Shown piece after piece: positions 45,308-53,611 of a DNA stretch of 64,000 bases. The notes beneath the pieces were generated by a model. The model saw only the letters and a program-made list of their open reading frames with translations. It was not told the origin of the DNA and did not search any database. The stretch is taken from NCBI RefSeq assembly GCF_036885605.1, contig NZ_CP142523.1, positions 1,550,001 to 1,614,000 on the forward strand. The letters run 5' to 3'. This stretch comes from Janthinobacterium sp. TB1-E2 (GTDB lineage Bacteria > Pseudomonadota > Gammaproteobacteria > Burkholderiales > Burkholderiaceae_D). The position numbers and the translations under genes were made by a program. Each line of letters starts with the position of its first letter. The first letter of the stretch is position 1.

Positions 45308-46264
45308 ATGTCCTCCTCCCTGCAAACTTATGGCTCGCTGATGCTGGCCAGCCGCCTGCGCCGTCTTTCCGATCAATTGTATGCCGGTGTCGATACCAGT
45401 TATCTGGCCGCCGGCGTCGAACTGACGTCACGCTGTTTCCCCTTGTTATTGCTGTTGCGCGACAACGGCCCCACGTCGATCACGGCCCTGGCCGCGCAGA
45501 TCGGGCAGACGCATCCGGTGGTGGTGCAGCTGGGACGCAAGCTGCTCGATGCCGGCGTGGTGGCGGAGATGCCGGACGCCAAGGACGAGCGCCGCCGCCT
45601 GCTGGCGCTGTCCGACGCCGGGCTAGCCTTGTTGCGCGACATGGCGCCGCTGTGGGACGATGTGCGCGCGGCCGTCGATGCCGTGTTCGAACAGGGCACG
45701 CCGCAGCTGATGGCCAGCCTGGACCGGGCCGAAGCACGCTTGCAGGCGCAAGGTTTCGGCGAGACCATCGCCGCTTGCCGGCGCCAGCGCGAGCGGGCCG
45801 CCGTGGAAATCATCGATTACGCCCCCGATTATGCGCCCGATTTCAAGCGCCTGAATATCGCCTGGCTGGAACGCTATTTCTATGTCGAGGCACTCGATGA
45901 CAAGGTGCTGTCCGATCCGCAAAGTTCTATTCTCGACGCTGGCGGGCAGATTTTCCTCGCGCGCCTGGACGGCAAGATCGTCGGCACGTGCGCCCTGATC
46001 CGCGCCGGCGATGGCAGCATCGAGCTGTCGAAGATGGCCGTCACGCCCGAATGCCAGGGTTTGGGCATCGCGCGCCGGCTGATCGAACGGGCTTTTGACG
46101 CCTTCGAGGCCAGCGGCGCGCAACTGCTGTTCCTGGAGTCGAACAGCAAGCTGGCGCCCGCCATCCGCCTGTATGAAAGCAGCGGTTTTACCCACGTGGC
46201 GCGACCGGCCGGCGACGCCCATTACCAGCGCGCCGACGTCTACATGGAGTGGCAGGGCAGGTAG
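45308..46264 (+). CDS. MarR regulator fused to GNAT acetyltransferase
   Basis: A 318-residue two-domain protein. Residues about 1-140 are a MarR winged-helix domain (TSITALAAQIGQTHPVVVQL and the wing DAKDERRRLLALSDAG). Residues about 165-315 are a GNAT domain with motif A VTPECQGLGIARRLIERAF, which binds acetyl-CoA, and ESNSKLAPAIRLYESSGF. Such fusions are a known architecture in proteobacteria; the substrate is unknown. A near-palindrome lies just upstream. Confidence 0.88.
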   Translation: MSSSLQTYGSLMLASRLRRLSDQLYAGVDTSYLAAGVELTSRCFPLLLLLRDNGPTSITALAAQIGQTHPVVVQLGRKLLDAGVVAEMPDAKDERRRLLALSDAGLALLRDMAPLWDDVRAAVDAVFEQGTPQLMASLDRAEARLQAQGFGETIAACRRQRERAAVEIIDYAPDYAPDFKRLNIAWLERYFYVEALDDKVLSDPQSSILDAGGQIFLARLDGKIVGTCALIRAGDGSIELSKMAVTPECQGLGIARRLIERAFDAFEASGAQLLFLESNSKLAPAIRLYESSGFTHVARPAGDAHYQRADVYMEWQGR

Positions 46265-46358
46265 CACATTTGAACGCACCCATCGGCCGTCTCCCGCGTT
46301 ACAATACGCGCACCCATAACGGAACCACGGTTCCACTATCGAGAGACGCCGACGCCGC

Positions 46359-46997
46359 ATGCCTTCCTTTCCGATGCCCTTCCCGCAGATGATCGTTCCC
46401 CCTGAGCCCACCCAGGCGCGCAGCAAACAGGCGTTCGAGCGCCTGCTGCAGGTCGGTGAACAGTTACTGGCGGAAAACCGTTTCGATGAAATCGGCGTGG
46501 CCGACCTGGCCAAGCTGGCGGAAACCTCGGTGGGCACGTTTTACCGTTTATTGGGCGACAAGGACACCTTGAGCCGTTTGTTGCTGCAGCGCTTTTTTTC
46601 CGACATGGTGGAAAAGGTCGAGACGCTGACGGAGCTGCGCCAGTGGGAAGGGCGCAGCCTGGAAGAGTTCATCCGCGCCATGGTGGCCATGTTCGTGGCC
46701 GTGAATGGTGGGCGCAGCGGCGTCTTGCGCGCCTTGATCACGCGCGCGTCGCAGGATGCGCAATTTCGCGACAGGGTGCATCAGATCAATCATTTGATCT
46801 CGCAACGCACGGTGGCCGTGCTGGCCAGCAAGTCGTCCAGCATCCGCCACCCGAACCCGACACAGGCGATGATGGTGGTGCCGCCCGTGCTGCTGGGCAT
46901 CCTGAACCAGCACACCCTAACGGGCTCGCTGTCCTTTTTGTCAGGCGCGGCGCTCGAGGATGAACTGGTGCGTGTTGCTTTAAATTACCTGACTTGA
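46359..46997 (+). CDS. TetR-family regulator
   Basis: A 212-residue repressor-type protein. The N-terminal HTH lies at about 25-68 (LLAENRFDEIGVADLAKLAE, then TSVGTFYRLLGDKDTL), followed by an all-helical ligand domain of about 140 residues. It stands 116 bases before an alpha/beta hydrolase gene on the same strand, which is a plausible target. The effector is unknown. Confidence 0.88.
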   Translation: MPSFPMPFPQMIVPPEPTQARSKQAFERLLQVGEQLLAENRFDEIGVADLAKLAETSVGTFYRLLGDKDTLSRLLLQRFFSDMVEKVETLTELRQWEGRSLEEFIRAMVAMFVAVNGGRSGVLRALITRASQDAQFRDRVHQINHLISQRTVAVLASKSSSIRHPNPTQAMMVVPPVLLGILNQHTLTGSLSFLSGAALEDELVRVALNYLT

Positions 46998-47113
46998 ACT
47001 ATTTAGCGATTTAACTTGAAATCGGAATTCGGATTCCGTATTATGTTTTCCAACAGCGGGAAAACATATTCCTGCACCTGAACACAAAGCATGTTCAACA
47101 GCAAGGAGACAGA

Positions 47114-47935
47114 ATGCGGCGTCACACGACATCCGATGTTCCATTGCATTACCTCGACCTGGGTCTCGGAACTGAGACGGGGCAGGGCGAAGCCGCGCAG
47201 TCAGAGCCCGTTTTCTTGCTGCACGGCCTCGGTTCCTGCGCCGAAGACTGGCGCCCGCAAATCGATGCCCTTGGCGGTACCTTTCGTCTGATCGTGCCCG
47301 ACCTGCGCGGCCATGGCGCCAGTCCCGCGCCCAATGGCGACTGGCAGATCGGCGACTTCGCCAACGACCTTTTCAACCTGATGGACCAGCTCGACGTGCC
47401 GCGCGCGCACATCGTCGGCTTTTCCCTGGGTGGCATGGTGGGCCTGGAAATGGCCAACCGTGCGCCGGGCAGGGTGGCCAGTTTGTGCCTGATCAATTCT
47501 CAACCGTTCCAAGGCAGAAAACCTGCCGCGCTGCTGTTTGCCTACTGGCTGCGCCGCACGGTGATCGCCACGTTTGGCCTGAAAACCATGGGCAAGATCA
47601 TCGGCAAGAAGCTGTTTCCCGATCCTGCCCAGAAGGCCCTCGTCGAGCGCTTCGCCACGCAGATGGCGGGCATGGACAAGCGCGCCTACCTGGCCGCGCT
47701 GGACGCCATTTTTCACTGGGATATCGATCCTCACTTCCAGGCCCTGGCCATGCCCGTTTTCATCATGGCGGCCGACCAGGATTACACGCCCGTCGCCAGC
47801 AAGCGGGCCTTTGCCGCACAGTTTCAGCAGTGCGAGATCGAGATCATCGCGAACTCGCGCCACGCCACGCCCCTGGACCAGGCGCAGCGTGTGAATACCT
47901 TGTTGCAGTCCTTCCTTACCATAAATTCAAAATAA
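47114..47935 (+). CDS. Alpha/beta hydrolase
   Basis: A 273-residue alpha/beta-fold hydrolase. Oxyanion segment LLHGLGSCAEDW, nucleophile elbow GFSLGGM with Ser at about 102, acid in MAADQDYTP and His in NSRHATPLDQ complete the triad. The sequence resembles esterases and 3-oxoadipate enol-lactonase-like enzymes, but no aromatic-degradation genes are adjacent, so the substrate is left open. AAGGAGACAG precedes the ATG. Likely under the upstream TetR. Confidence 0.88.
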   Translation: MRRHTTSDVPLHYLDLGLGTETGQGEAAQSEPVFLLHGLGSCAEDWRPQIDALGGTFRLIVPDLRGHGASPAPNGDWQIGDFANDLFNLMDQLDVPRAHIVGFSLGGMVGLEMANRAPGRVASLCLINSQPFQGRKPAALLFAYWLRRTVIATFGLKTMGKIIGKKLFPDPAQKALVERFATQMAGMDKRAYLAALDAIFHWDIDPHFQALAMPVFIMAADQDYTPVASKRAFAAQFQQCEIEIIANSRHATPLDQAQRVNTLLQSFLTINSK

Positions 47936-48083
47936 ACAGGCCACTCGCCGCACGGGCCGAGGGCCGGGAAACAGTCATCGCAGGGCAGGTGCTCGCATTG
48001 CGCGCGCCGGTACCGTTACGTCTTGCGATCCTGGCATCCGGCCGTCTTCCCTGGTGGCAGGCAAGCCTGACATTGGAGACGCT

Positions 48084-50288
48084 ATGAAACTTGCTTTGAA
48101 ATTGATGCCCGCCGCCCTCGCCGTTGCCGGCGCGTTTGCCACCCAGGCCCAGGCGCAGGAAGCCATCCCGGCTACTGCCACCACCGCCCAGGAAGCCAGC
48201 GAGGCGAAAGAACGCATGGAAACTGTGACGGTCTCTGCCCGCCGCCGCGAAGAGCGCCTGCAGGACGTGCCGCTGGCCGTCACGGCGTTTTCCGCCAAGG
48301 CCCTGGAACGGGCGAATATCCAGAACCTGGCCGACTTGCAGGAGCGCGTGCCGAACCTGACCGTGTACGCGTCGCGCGGCACGAATACGACATTGACGGC
48401 CTTCATTCGCGGCGTGGGCCAGGCCGACCCCGTTTGGGGCGTGGACCCGGGCGTGGGCATTTATTTTGACGACGTCTACATGGCCCGTCCGCAAGGCGCG
48501 CTGCTCGACGTGTTCGACGTGCAGCGCATCGAAGTGCTGCGCGGTCCGCAAGGCACCCTGTACGGCAAGAACACCATCGGCGGCGCCATCAAATATATCT
48601 CGCGTCCGCTGGCGAAGGAAAACGGCGCATCGGCGGAAGTGGGTATCGGCAACTACAACCAGCGCAACTTCAAGGCCGCCTTCAATCTGGCCAACGAGAG
48701 CGGCACCTGGCGCGCGCGCCTGGCGGCCGCCAAGCTGGACCGTGACGGTTTCGGCCGCAACACCTTCAATGGCGAACAGGTCAGCGACCAGGACAGCACG
48801 GCCGCGCGCCTGTCCGTCGGCTATTTTCCGCAGGACATCCCTCTCACCGTCGTGCTGAGCCTGGACGCCACGGACGACAAATCGGGCGTGCGCGGTTTCC
48901 AGCGCATGGGCGTGAGCGCTTTCGATCCGCTCAAGCGGCCGGCCAGCACGGATGCGTATGACATCCAGAGCGGCATGCCGGGCAACAATTTCACGCATAA
49001 CCGGGGCGGCTCGCTGGTGGCCAACTACACCTTGTCGAACGACTGGTCCGTCAAAGTGATCGGCGCCAAGCGGCGCAGCACCTCCGAGCAAACCATCGAC
49101 TTCGACGGCTTGCCGCTGCCCATCGCCGACGTGTTCGGCGACTCGCGCGATGAACAGAAGAGCCTGGAATTGCAGGCCTCGTACAGCGGCGACTACGGCG
49201 CCGGCGTGATCGGCCTGTACCGCTTCGAAGGCACGGCCGGCGGCGGCATCTACAACAACTTCCTGGGACGCCAGTTCACGGCCGCCGTCAGCACGGTAGA
49301 GACGGACAGCACGGCGCTGTACACGGACTGGACCTGGCCGCTGGGCAAGGTGTGGAGCATCAATGCGGGCTTGCGCCATACGCGCGAGGAGAAGCGCGCC
49401 ATCGTGCTGAACCGCGCTTTTGCCGACGTGGGCTTTACGCGGCCCATCCAGACGGCGGCCGACTTCGACAAGTCCTTGTCGGTCAGCAATACCTCGCCGA
49501 AACTGTCCGTGCGCTACGAAGCGTCGAAGACGACGAATTTCTACAGCAACCTGTCACGCGGTTTCAAGTCGGGCGGCTACAACGTGCGCGCCAACAACCT
49601 GGTGGTGCCCGATTCCGCGCGGCCGTACAAGGATGAAAAACTCGACGCGCTGGAAGTGGGCATGAAGTACGCGGCGCCGGACGACACGTTTGACGCCAAC
49701 GTGGCCCTGTTCTACAACCGCTACAAGGATATCCAGTTGTCGGTGTTCACCAGCTATGTGCAGCCGGGCGGCGTGCCGGGCTTCTATGGCGACTTCACGA
49801 ACGCCGGCAAGGCAACCGTGAAAGGGGCCGAGTTCGAATTTTCGTGGCGGCCCAACCGCCAGTGGGAAGTCAACGGCTTCCTCGCCCTGCTGAGCGCTGG
49901 CTATGACGAGTTCATGAGCGGTGGCAAGAACATTGCGGATACGCAAAAGTTCAGCAATACGCCAGCCCGGCAAGTGGGTTTGAACCTGACGCGCACGGAC
50001 CGCGACATCTTCGGCGGCGCCTTGCGCAGCATGGTCGGCTATGGCTACCGCAGCAAGGTCTACCCGACCACGGACTTGAGCGAAACCCTGGCGCAAGGCG
50101 GCTACAGCATCTGGACGGCTGGCGTCGTGTGGGAAGCGCCGAAGAACTGGACCTTCAGTCTGCATGGCAGCAACCTGGGCAATAAACGCTACCGCACGGA
50201 TGGCTACAACATTCCGGCCGTGTTCATCCTCGACGGTTTCTACGGCCCGCCGCGCCAGATCATCGCCAAGGCCGGCTACAAGTTCTAA
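48084..50288 (+). CDS. TonB-dependent receptor
   Basis: A 734-residue outer-membrane receptor. Signal peptide MKLALKLMPAALAVAGAFATQAQA, a TonB-box-like METVTVSARRREERLQDVP, the plug with QRIEVLRGPQGTLYGKNTIGGAI and a barrel ending KAGYKF. This VTVxARRREExLQDVP type is common for carbohydrate or other non-siderophore receptors as well as iron ones. No Fur box is seen upstream. GGAGA precedes the ATG at 48084. The esterase gene downstream may be functionally linked. Confidence 0.9.
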   Translation: MKLALKLMPAALAVAGAFATQAQAQEAIPATATTAQEASEAKERMETVTVSARRREERLQDVPLAVTAFSAKALERANIQNLADLQERVPNLTVYASRGTNTTLTAFIRGVGQADPVWGVDPGVGIYFDDVYMARPQGALLDVFDVQRIEVLRGPQGTLYGKNTIGGAIKYISRPLAKENGASAEVGIGNYNQRNFKAAFNLANESGTWRARLAAAKLDRDGFGRNTFNGEQVSDQDSTAARLSVGYFPQDIPLTVVLSLDATDDKSGVRGFQRMGVSAFDPLKRPASTDAYDIQSGMPGNNFTHNRGGSLVANYTLSNDWSVKVIGAKRRSTSEQTIDFDGLPLPIADVFGDSRDEQKSLELQASYSGDYGAGVIGLYRFEGTAGGGIYNNFLGRQFTAAVSTVETDSTALYTDWTWPLGKVWSINAGLRHTREEKRAIVLNRAFADVGFTRPIQTAADFDKSLSVSNTSPKLSVRYEASKTTNFYSNLSRGFKSGGYNVRANNLVVPDSARPYKDEKLDALEVGMKYAAPDDTFDANVALFYNRYKDIQLSVFTSYVQPGGVPGFYGDFTNAGKATVKGAEFEFSWRPNRQWEVNGFLALLSAGYDEFMSGGKNIADTQKFSNTPARQVGLNLTRTDRDIFGGALRSMVGYGYRSKVYPTTDLSETLAQGGYSIWTAGVVWEAPKNWTFSLHGSNLGNKRYRTDGYNIPAVFILDGFYGPPRQIIAKAGYKF

Positions 50289-50303
50289 AAGGTTGTTGAA
50301 GTG

Positions 50304-50327
50304 CCAGCCTGGTTAGCGCCAGGCTGG
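50304..50327 (+). terminator. Hairpin after the TonB-dependent receptor
   Basis: Perfect 9-bp arms CCAGCCTGG / CCAGGCTGG with a 6-base loop, 15 bases after the receptor stop. The T-run is poor, so termination may be partial. Confidence 0.5.
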
Positions 50328-50372
50328 TTAGTTGTCGCTGTTTTCGTCCTTAATAACAATCAGGAGACTGGC

Positions 50373-51368
50373 ATGGCACATCTGCATCACCAACTGCGTC
50401 ACTTCTTATCTGCACTCATCGCCGCCTGCGGCTTGCTGGCCGCGCTGCCGGCTGCCGCCGGGCAGTGGGATTTCGGCCTGTACGCGAGCCTGTGGGGCAC
50501 GCGTGAATACCAGGTCTGGCTACCGAGCAATTACAACGCCAACACGCCGCTGCCCGTGGTGCTGATGCTGCACGGCTGCGGTTCCGAGCCCAACAGCATG
50601 GCCGCCGTCAGCCGCTATAACCAGCTGGCTGACAGCGAAAATTTCATCGTCGTCTATCCGCGCCAGAACGCCACGGCCAACCCCATGCGCTGCTGGAATT
50701 TCATGTTGCCGCTGAACCAGGAGCGGGGCACGGGCGAGCCGGCCGTGCTGATGGGCATCTTGAACAAGGTCAAGAACAACTATGCGGTGCAGGATAGCCG
50801 CGTGTACGTGACGGGTATCTCGGCTGGCGGCGCCATGGCGTCCATCATGGCCGCCTGTTACTCGGACGTGTTCGCCGCCGTGATGGTGCATTCGGGCGGC
50901 ATGTACAAGGGCGCCATCGGCCTGGTCACGGCTGCCGACTCGCTGTTCAACGGCAGCTCGTTCGACCCGAAGGTGCGGGGCAAGGATGCGTGGCGCTGCT
51001 CCGGCTCGCCGCGCCGCCTGATGCCGACGATGGTGTTCCACGGCACGTCCGACATCGTCGTCAACCCCGTCAACGGCGAGCAAACCATCGAACAATTCCT
51101 GCAGACCAGCGACTATGGCGACGATGGCCTCGATAATGACAGCGTGCGCTACCGTGCCGACAGCATCGTGCGCCAGACCGTGCCGTACGGCCGCAGCTAC
51201 TCCATCGACACGTACCTGCGCAACGGCGCCGTCATCGCGCAAAAATACACGGTCGAAGGCATGAACCACGCGTGGAGCGGCGGCCCTCCCGGATGGCCCT
51301 TCAGCGATGAACTGGGCCCGGACGCCACCGTGATCAGCTGGAATTTCTTCAAGAATTACCAGCGCTGA
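50373..51368 (+). CDS. Secreted PHB-depolymerase-family esterase
   Basis: A 331-residue exported alpha/beta hydrolase of the PHB depolymerase/feruloyl esterase (CE1-like) family. Signal peptide to about residue 30 (LSALIAACGLLAALPAAAG), oxyanion motif VVLMLHGCGSEP, nucleophile GISAGGAMAS, Asp in VFHGTSDIVV and His in GMNHAWSGG. CAGGAG lies before the ATG at 50373. It could act on polyhydroxyalkanoate or on acetyl/feruloyl esters of plant polymers; the sequence does not decide. Confidence 0.87.
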   Translation: MAHLHHQLRHFLSALIAACGLLAALPAAAGQWDFGLYASLWGTREYQVWLPSNYNANTPLPVVLMLHGCGSEPNSMAAVSRYNQLADSENFIVVYPRQNATANPMRCWNFMLPLNQERGTGEPAVLMGILNKVKNNYAVQDSRVYVTGISAGGAMASIMAACYSDVFAAVMVHSGGMYKGAIGLVTAADSLFNGSSFDPKVRGKDAWRCSGSPRRLMPTMVFHGTSDIVVNPVNGEQTIEQFLQTSDYGDDGLDNDSVRYRADSIVRQTVPYGRSYSIDTYLRNGAVIAQKYTVEGMNHAWSGGPPGWPFSDELGPDATVISWNFFKNYQR

Positions 51369-51396
51369 TGGCGTGAGGAACTGGCAGCTTGGATAG

Positions 51397-51425
51397 TGGG
51401 GCGCAGCGATTGCGCCCCATTTTTA
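51397..51425 (+). terminator. Intrinsic terminator after the esterase
   Basis: Arms TGGGGCGCA / TGCGCCCCA, 5-base loop, then TTTTTT. Confidence 0.93.
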
Positions 51426-51569
51426 TACTGGAACGTGCGCTGTGCCCCGTCGCGCCCGAGGACGTCAGCTTGCACACGTCCTGACGCGCGCTTCTCCCGG
51501 TATTTCCTGCTAACTATATAATCTGCGCTTGGGCGATACCCGCCCCTGAACGTCGATTGAAGGAATGCC

Positions 51570-52244
51570 ATGCCAGGATACATGCCAGCTTATTTCGTGC
51601 GCCCCTTGGCGCTGTGTGTCGTGTCAGCCATGTGCCTCTCTGCCGGTGCCGCCGAGGCGGTTGCGGTGGATGCGCAGCAGCGCGCCTCCTTGCTGGAATT
51701 TTATGCGCAGCAATATCCGGGCGAGCCCGCTGCGCGCACCGTGTTCGAGAGCGTGCCCGTGGTGGGCGGACGCGGCAGCGAAGTGGTGGGCAGCGTGGAA
51801 ACGTCGCCGTATCGCGGCCATGGCGCGCTGTGCCGGACGCAGCGCACCAAGTTCGTGCTGCACGGCGAGGGCAAGCAGGCGCGCTGGCAGGAGGCGGGGA
51901 TGGAGTATTACGCCTGGCTCGACCGTGGCACCTGCCGCGCGGTGGCTGAACCCGTGCGCATGCTGCAGCGTGTCCCTGATGGGGAACTGGAAGGTGTGTT
52001 GCTGTATCAAAAGTCGCTGCTGGAACGGGCGCGCTTGCTGATGGCTGGCAATACGGCCTGCGCCCCGTTGCGGGCGCTGAAGTTTGCGCTGGCGGCCGTC
52101 GATGTGGGCGCGGCCGCACCGCGTGCGGAAGAGCGTTATGCGCTCGTGTTCAAGAGCGACCGCGACAGCTACGCCCGCGTCTGGCTGCGCAAGAGCGGTG
52201 CCCAGTATGACGCATGGAATGTGACTTGCCCGCCAGTGCTGTAA
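51570..52244 (+). CDS. Hypothetical exported protein
   Basis: A 224-residue protein with a signal peptide (PLALCVVSAMCLSAGAAEA) and otherwise soluble mature part. Four Cys (ALCRTQ, GTCRAV, TACAP, VTCPP) could make two periplasmic disulfides. I do not recognise a family. AAGGAATGCC supports the ATG at 51570. The next gene follows by 38 bases. Confidence 0.72.
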   Translation: MPGYMPAYFVRPLALCVVSAMCLSAGAAEAVAVDAQQRASLLEFYAQQYPGEPAARTVFESVPVVGGRGSEVVGSVETSPYRGHGALCRTQRTKFVLHGEGKQARWQEAGMEYYAWLDRGTCRAVAEPVRMLQRVPDGELEGVLLYQKSLLERARLLMAGNTACAPLRALKFALAAVDVGAAAPRAEERYALVFKSDRDSYARVWLRKSGAQYDAWNVTCPPVL

Positions 52245-52282
52245 GCTGCGCACCCTTGATTTATTTTTTGACTGTTGCAACC

Positions 52283-52717
52283 ATGAACGAAAATTCCACT
52301 TCCGCCCGCAGCTGGGGCACCATCGTCACGCATAGCGACGAGATGGCCATCATCTACCGCTATGTCGATACTTTCCATGACGACTGGGACCTGTCGTCGC
52401 AGCCGGACCGCATCATCATTGCCTGGCGTTACGAGGACGAAACGGGCATGCCCGCGCCGAACGAGCGCGAGCACATGGAGGAACTGGAAGCGGCGCTGGC
52501 GCCCGTGGTGGAAGAAGACGGCTTCGCCACCTTGGCGCTGGTGTCCACGGGCGAAAACTTGCGTGAATGGATTTATTACACGCAGTCGGGCGAAGAGTTT
52601 TTCAATCGTCTGAACACGGCGCTGGCGCCGCTTCCAAAGTTCCCGATCGAAATCCGCAGCGCGGCCGACCCCGCCTGGTCCACGTATGCGGGTTTCATGG
52701 CAGCACTGCCGAAGTAA
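52283..52717 (+). CDS. DUF695-family protein
   Basis: A 144-residue soluble protein. The pattern of an N-terminal strand region (DRIIIAWRYEDETGMP), a central VSTGENLREWIYYTQSGEEF and a C-terminal PKFPIEIRSAADPAWSTYAGF fits the DUF695 family, whose role is unknown. The ATG at 52283 gives the family-like N-terminus. It may be cotranscribed with the exported protein upstream. Confidence 0.8.
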   Translation: MNENSTSARSWGTIVTHSDEMAIIYRYVDTFHDDWDLSSQPDRIIIAWRYEDETGMPAPNEREHMEELEAALAPVVEEDGFATLALVSTGENLREWIYYTQSGEEFFNRLNTALAPLPKFPIEIRSAADPAWSTYAGFMAALPK

Positions 52718-53611
52718 TTACACCAGCGCGGCCGTCACGATGCGCGTGGCGGCCGTGATGATGTCCTGATTCGTGTCCGCTTTTTTCTGTTCGCGCGTGT
52801 AGTACACGGCAATAATCAGCGGCGCGCCGCTGGCCGGGTAGGCCACGCCAATGTCGTTGACGCTGCCATACGCGCCCGAGCCGGTTTTATCGGCCACTTG
52901 CCAGCCGGCAGGCACGCCGGCGCGGATGCGCTTGTCGCCCGTCGTGTTGCCGCGCATCCAGGTGTCCAGTTGCTGGCGCTGCGGTGCCGGCAAGCTATTT
53001 CCCAACAATAATTGCTGCAAGCTGTGCGCCATCGACGCGGGGCTGGCCGTGTCGCGCACTTCGCCAGGGATGGCGCTATTCAATTCCGTTTCCCAGCGTT
53101 CCAGCTGGAACACCGTATTGCCGATGCTGCGCGCAAACGCCGTCACGGCTTGCGGCCCGCCTAATAATGTCATCAAGAAATTGGCCGCGCTATTGTCGCT
53201 GTACTGCAAGGTGGCGGCGCACAGATCGGCCACGTTCATGCCGTCGGCCAGGTGCTTTTCCGTGATGGGCGAATAGGTGACCAGTTCTTTTTTCTCGTAA
53301 CGCACGTGCTGATCCAGCAAGCCCGGCTGGCTGACGCTGCGGGCCAGCACGGCACCCGCCAGCATGGCCTTGAAGGTGCTGGCCAAGGGAAAGCGTTCGT
53401 CGGCGCGATAGGCAACGCGCAGCTCGCTGCCCTGGCGCCAGGCGGCAACGCCAAGGCGTCCGCCTGCGGCTTGTTCCAGCGCGGCCAGTTGCGTCTGGGC
53501 GGTGGCGATGCTGGTGGCGGGCGCGGCAAACAGCAGCGGTGCCGGGCACAGCAGGGTAGCGCCGCCGGCCAGCAGGAGGTTACGGCGGGCGTGGTTCAGG
53601 GATTCAGTCAT
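52718..53611 (-). CDS. Class A beta-lactamase
   Basis: A 297-residue serine beta-lactamase acting in the periplasm. All class A elements are present: S70-T-F-K in LASTFKAM, S130-D-N in YSDNSAAN, E166 in RWETELNSA, and K234-T-G in ADKTGSGAYG. The N-terminus NHARRNLLLAGGATLL has a twin-Arg-like pattern. The codon use matches its neighbours and no mobile element is adjacent, so it is probably a resident chromosomal enzyme. No LysR/AmpR-type regulator gene is next to it. Confidence 0.93.
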   Translation of the reverse strand: MTESLNHARRNLLLAGGATLLCPAPLLFAAPATSIATAQTQLAALEQAAGGRLGVAAWRQGSELRVAYRADERFPLASTFKAMLAGAVLARSVSQPGLLDQHVRYEKKELVTYSPITEKHLADGMNVADLCAATLQYSDNSAANFLMTLLGGPQAVTAFARSIGNTVFQLERWETELNSAIPGEVRDTASPASMAHSLQQLLLGNSLPAPQRQQLDTWMRGNTTGDKRIRAGVPAGWQVADKTGSGAYGSVNDIGVAYPASGAPLIIAVYYTREQKKADTNQDIITAATRIVTAALV

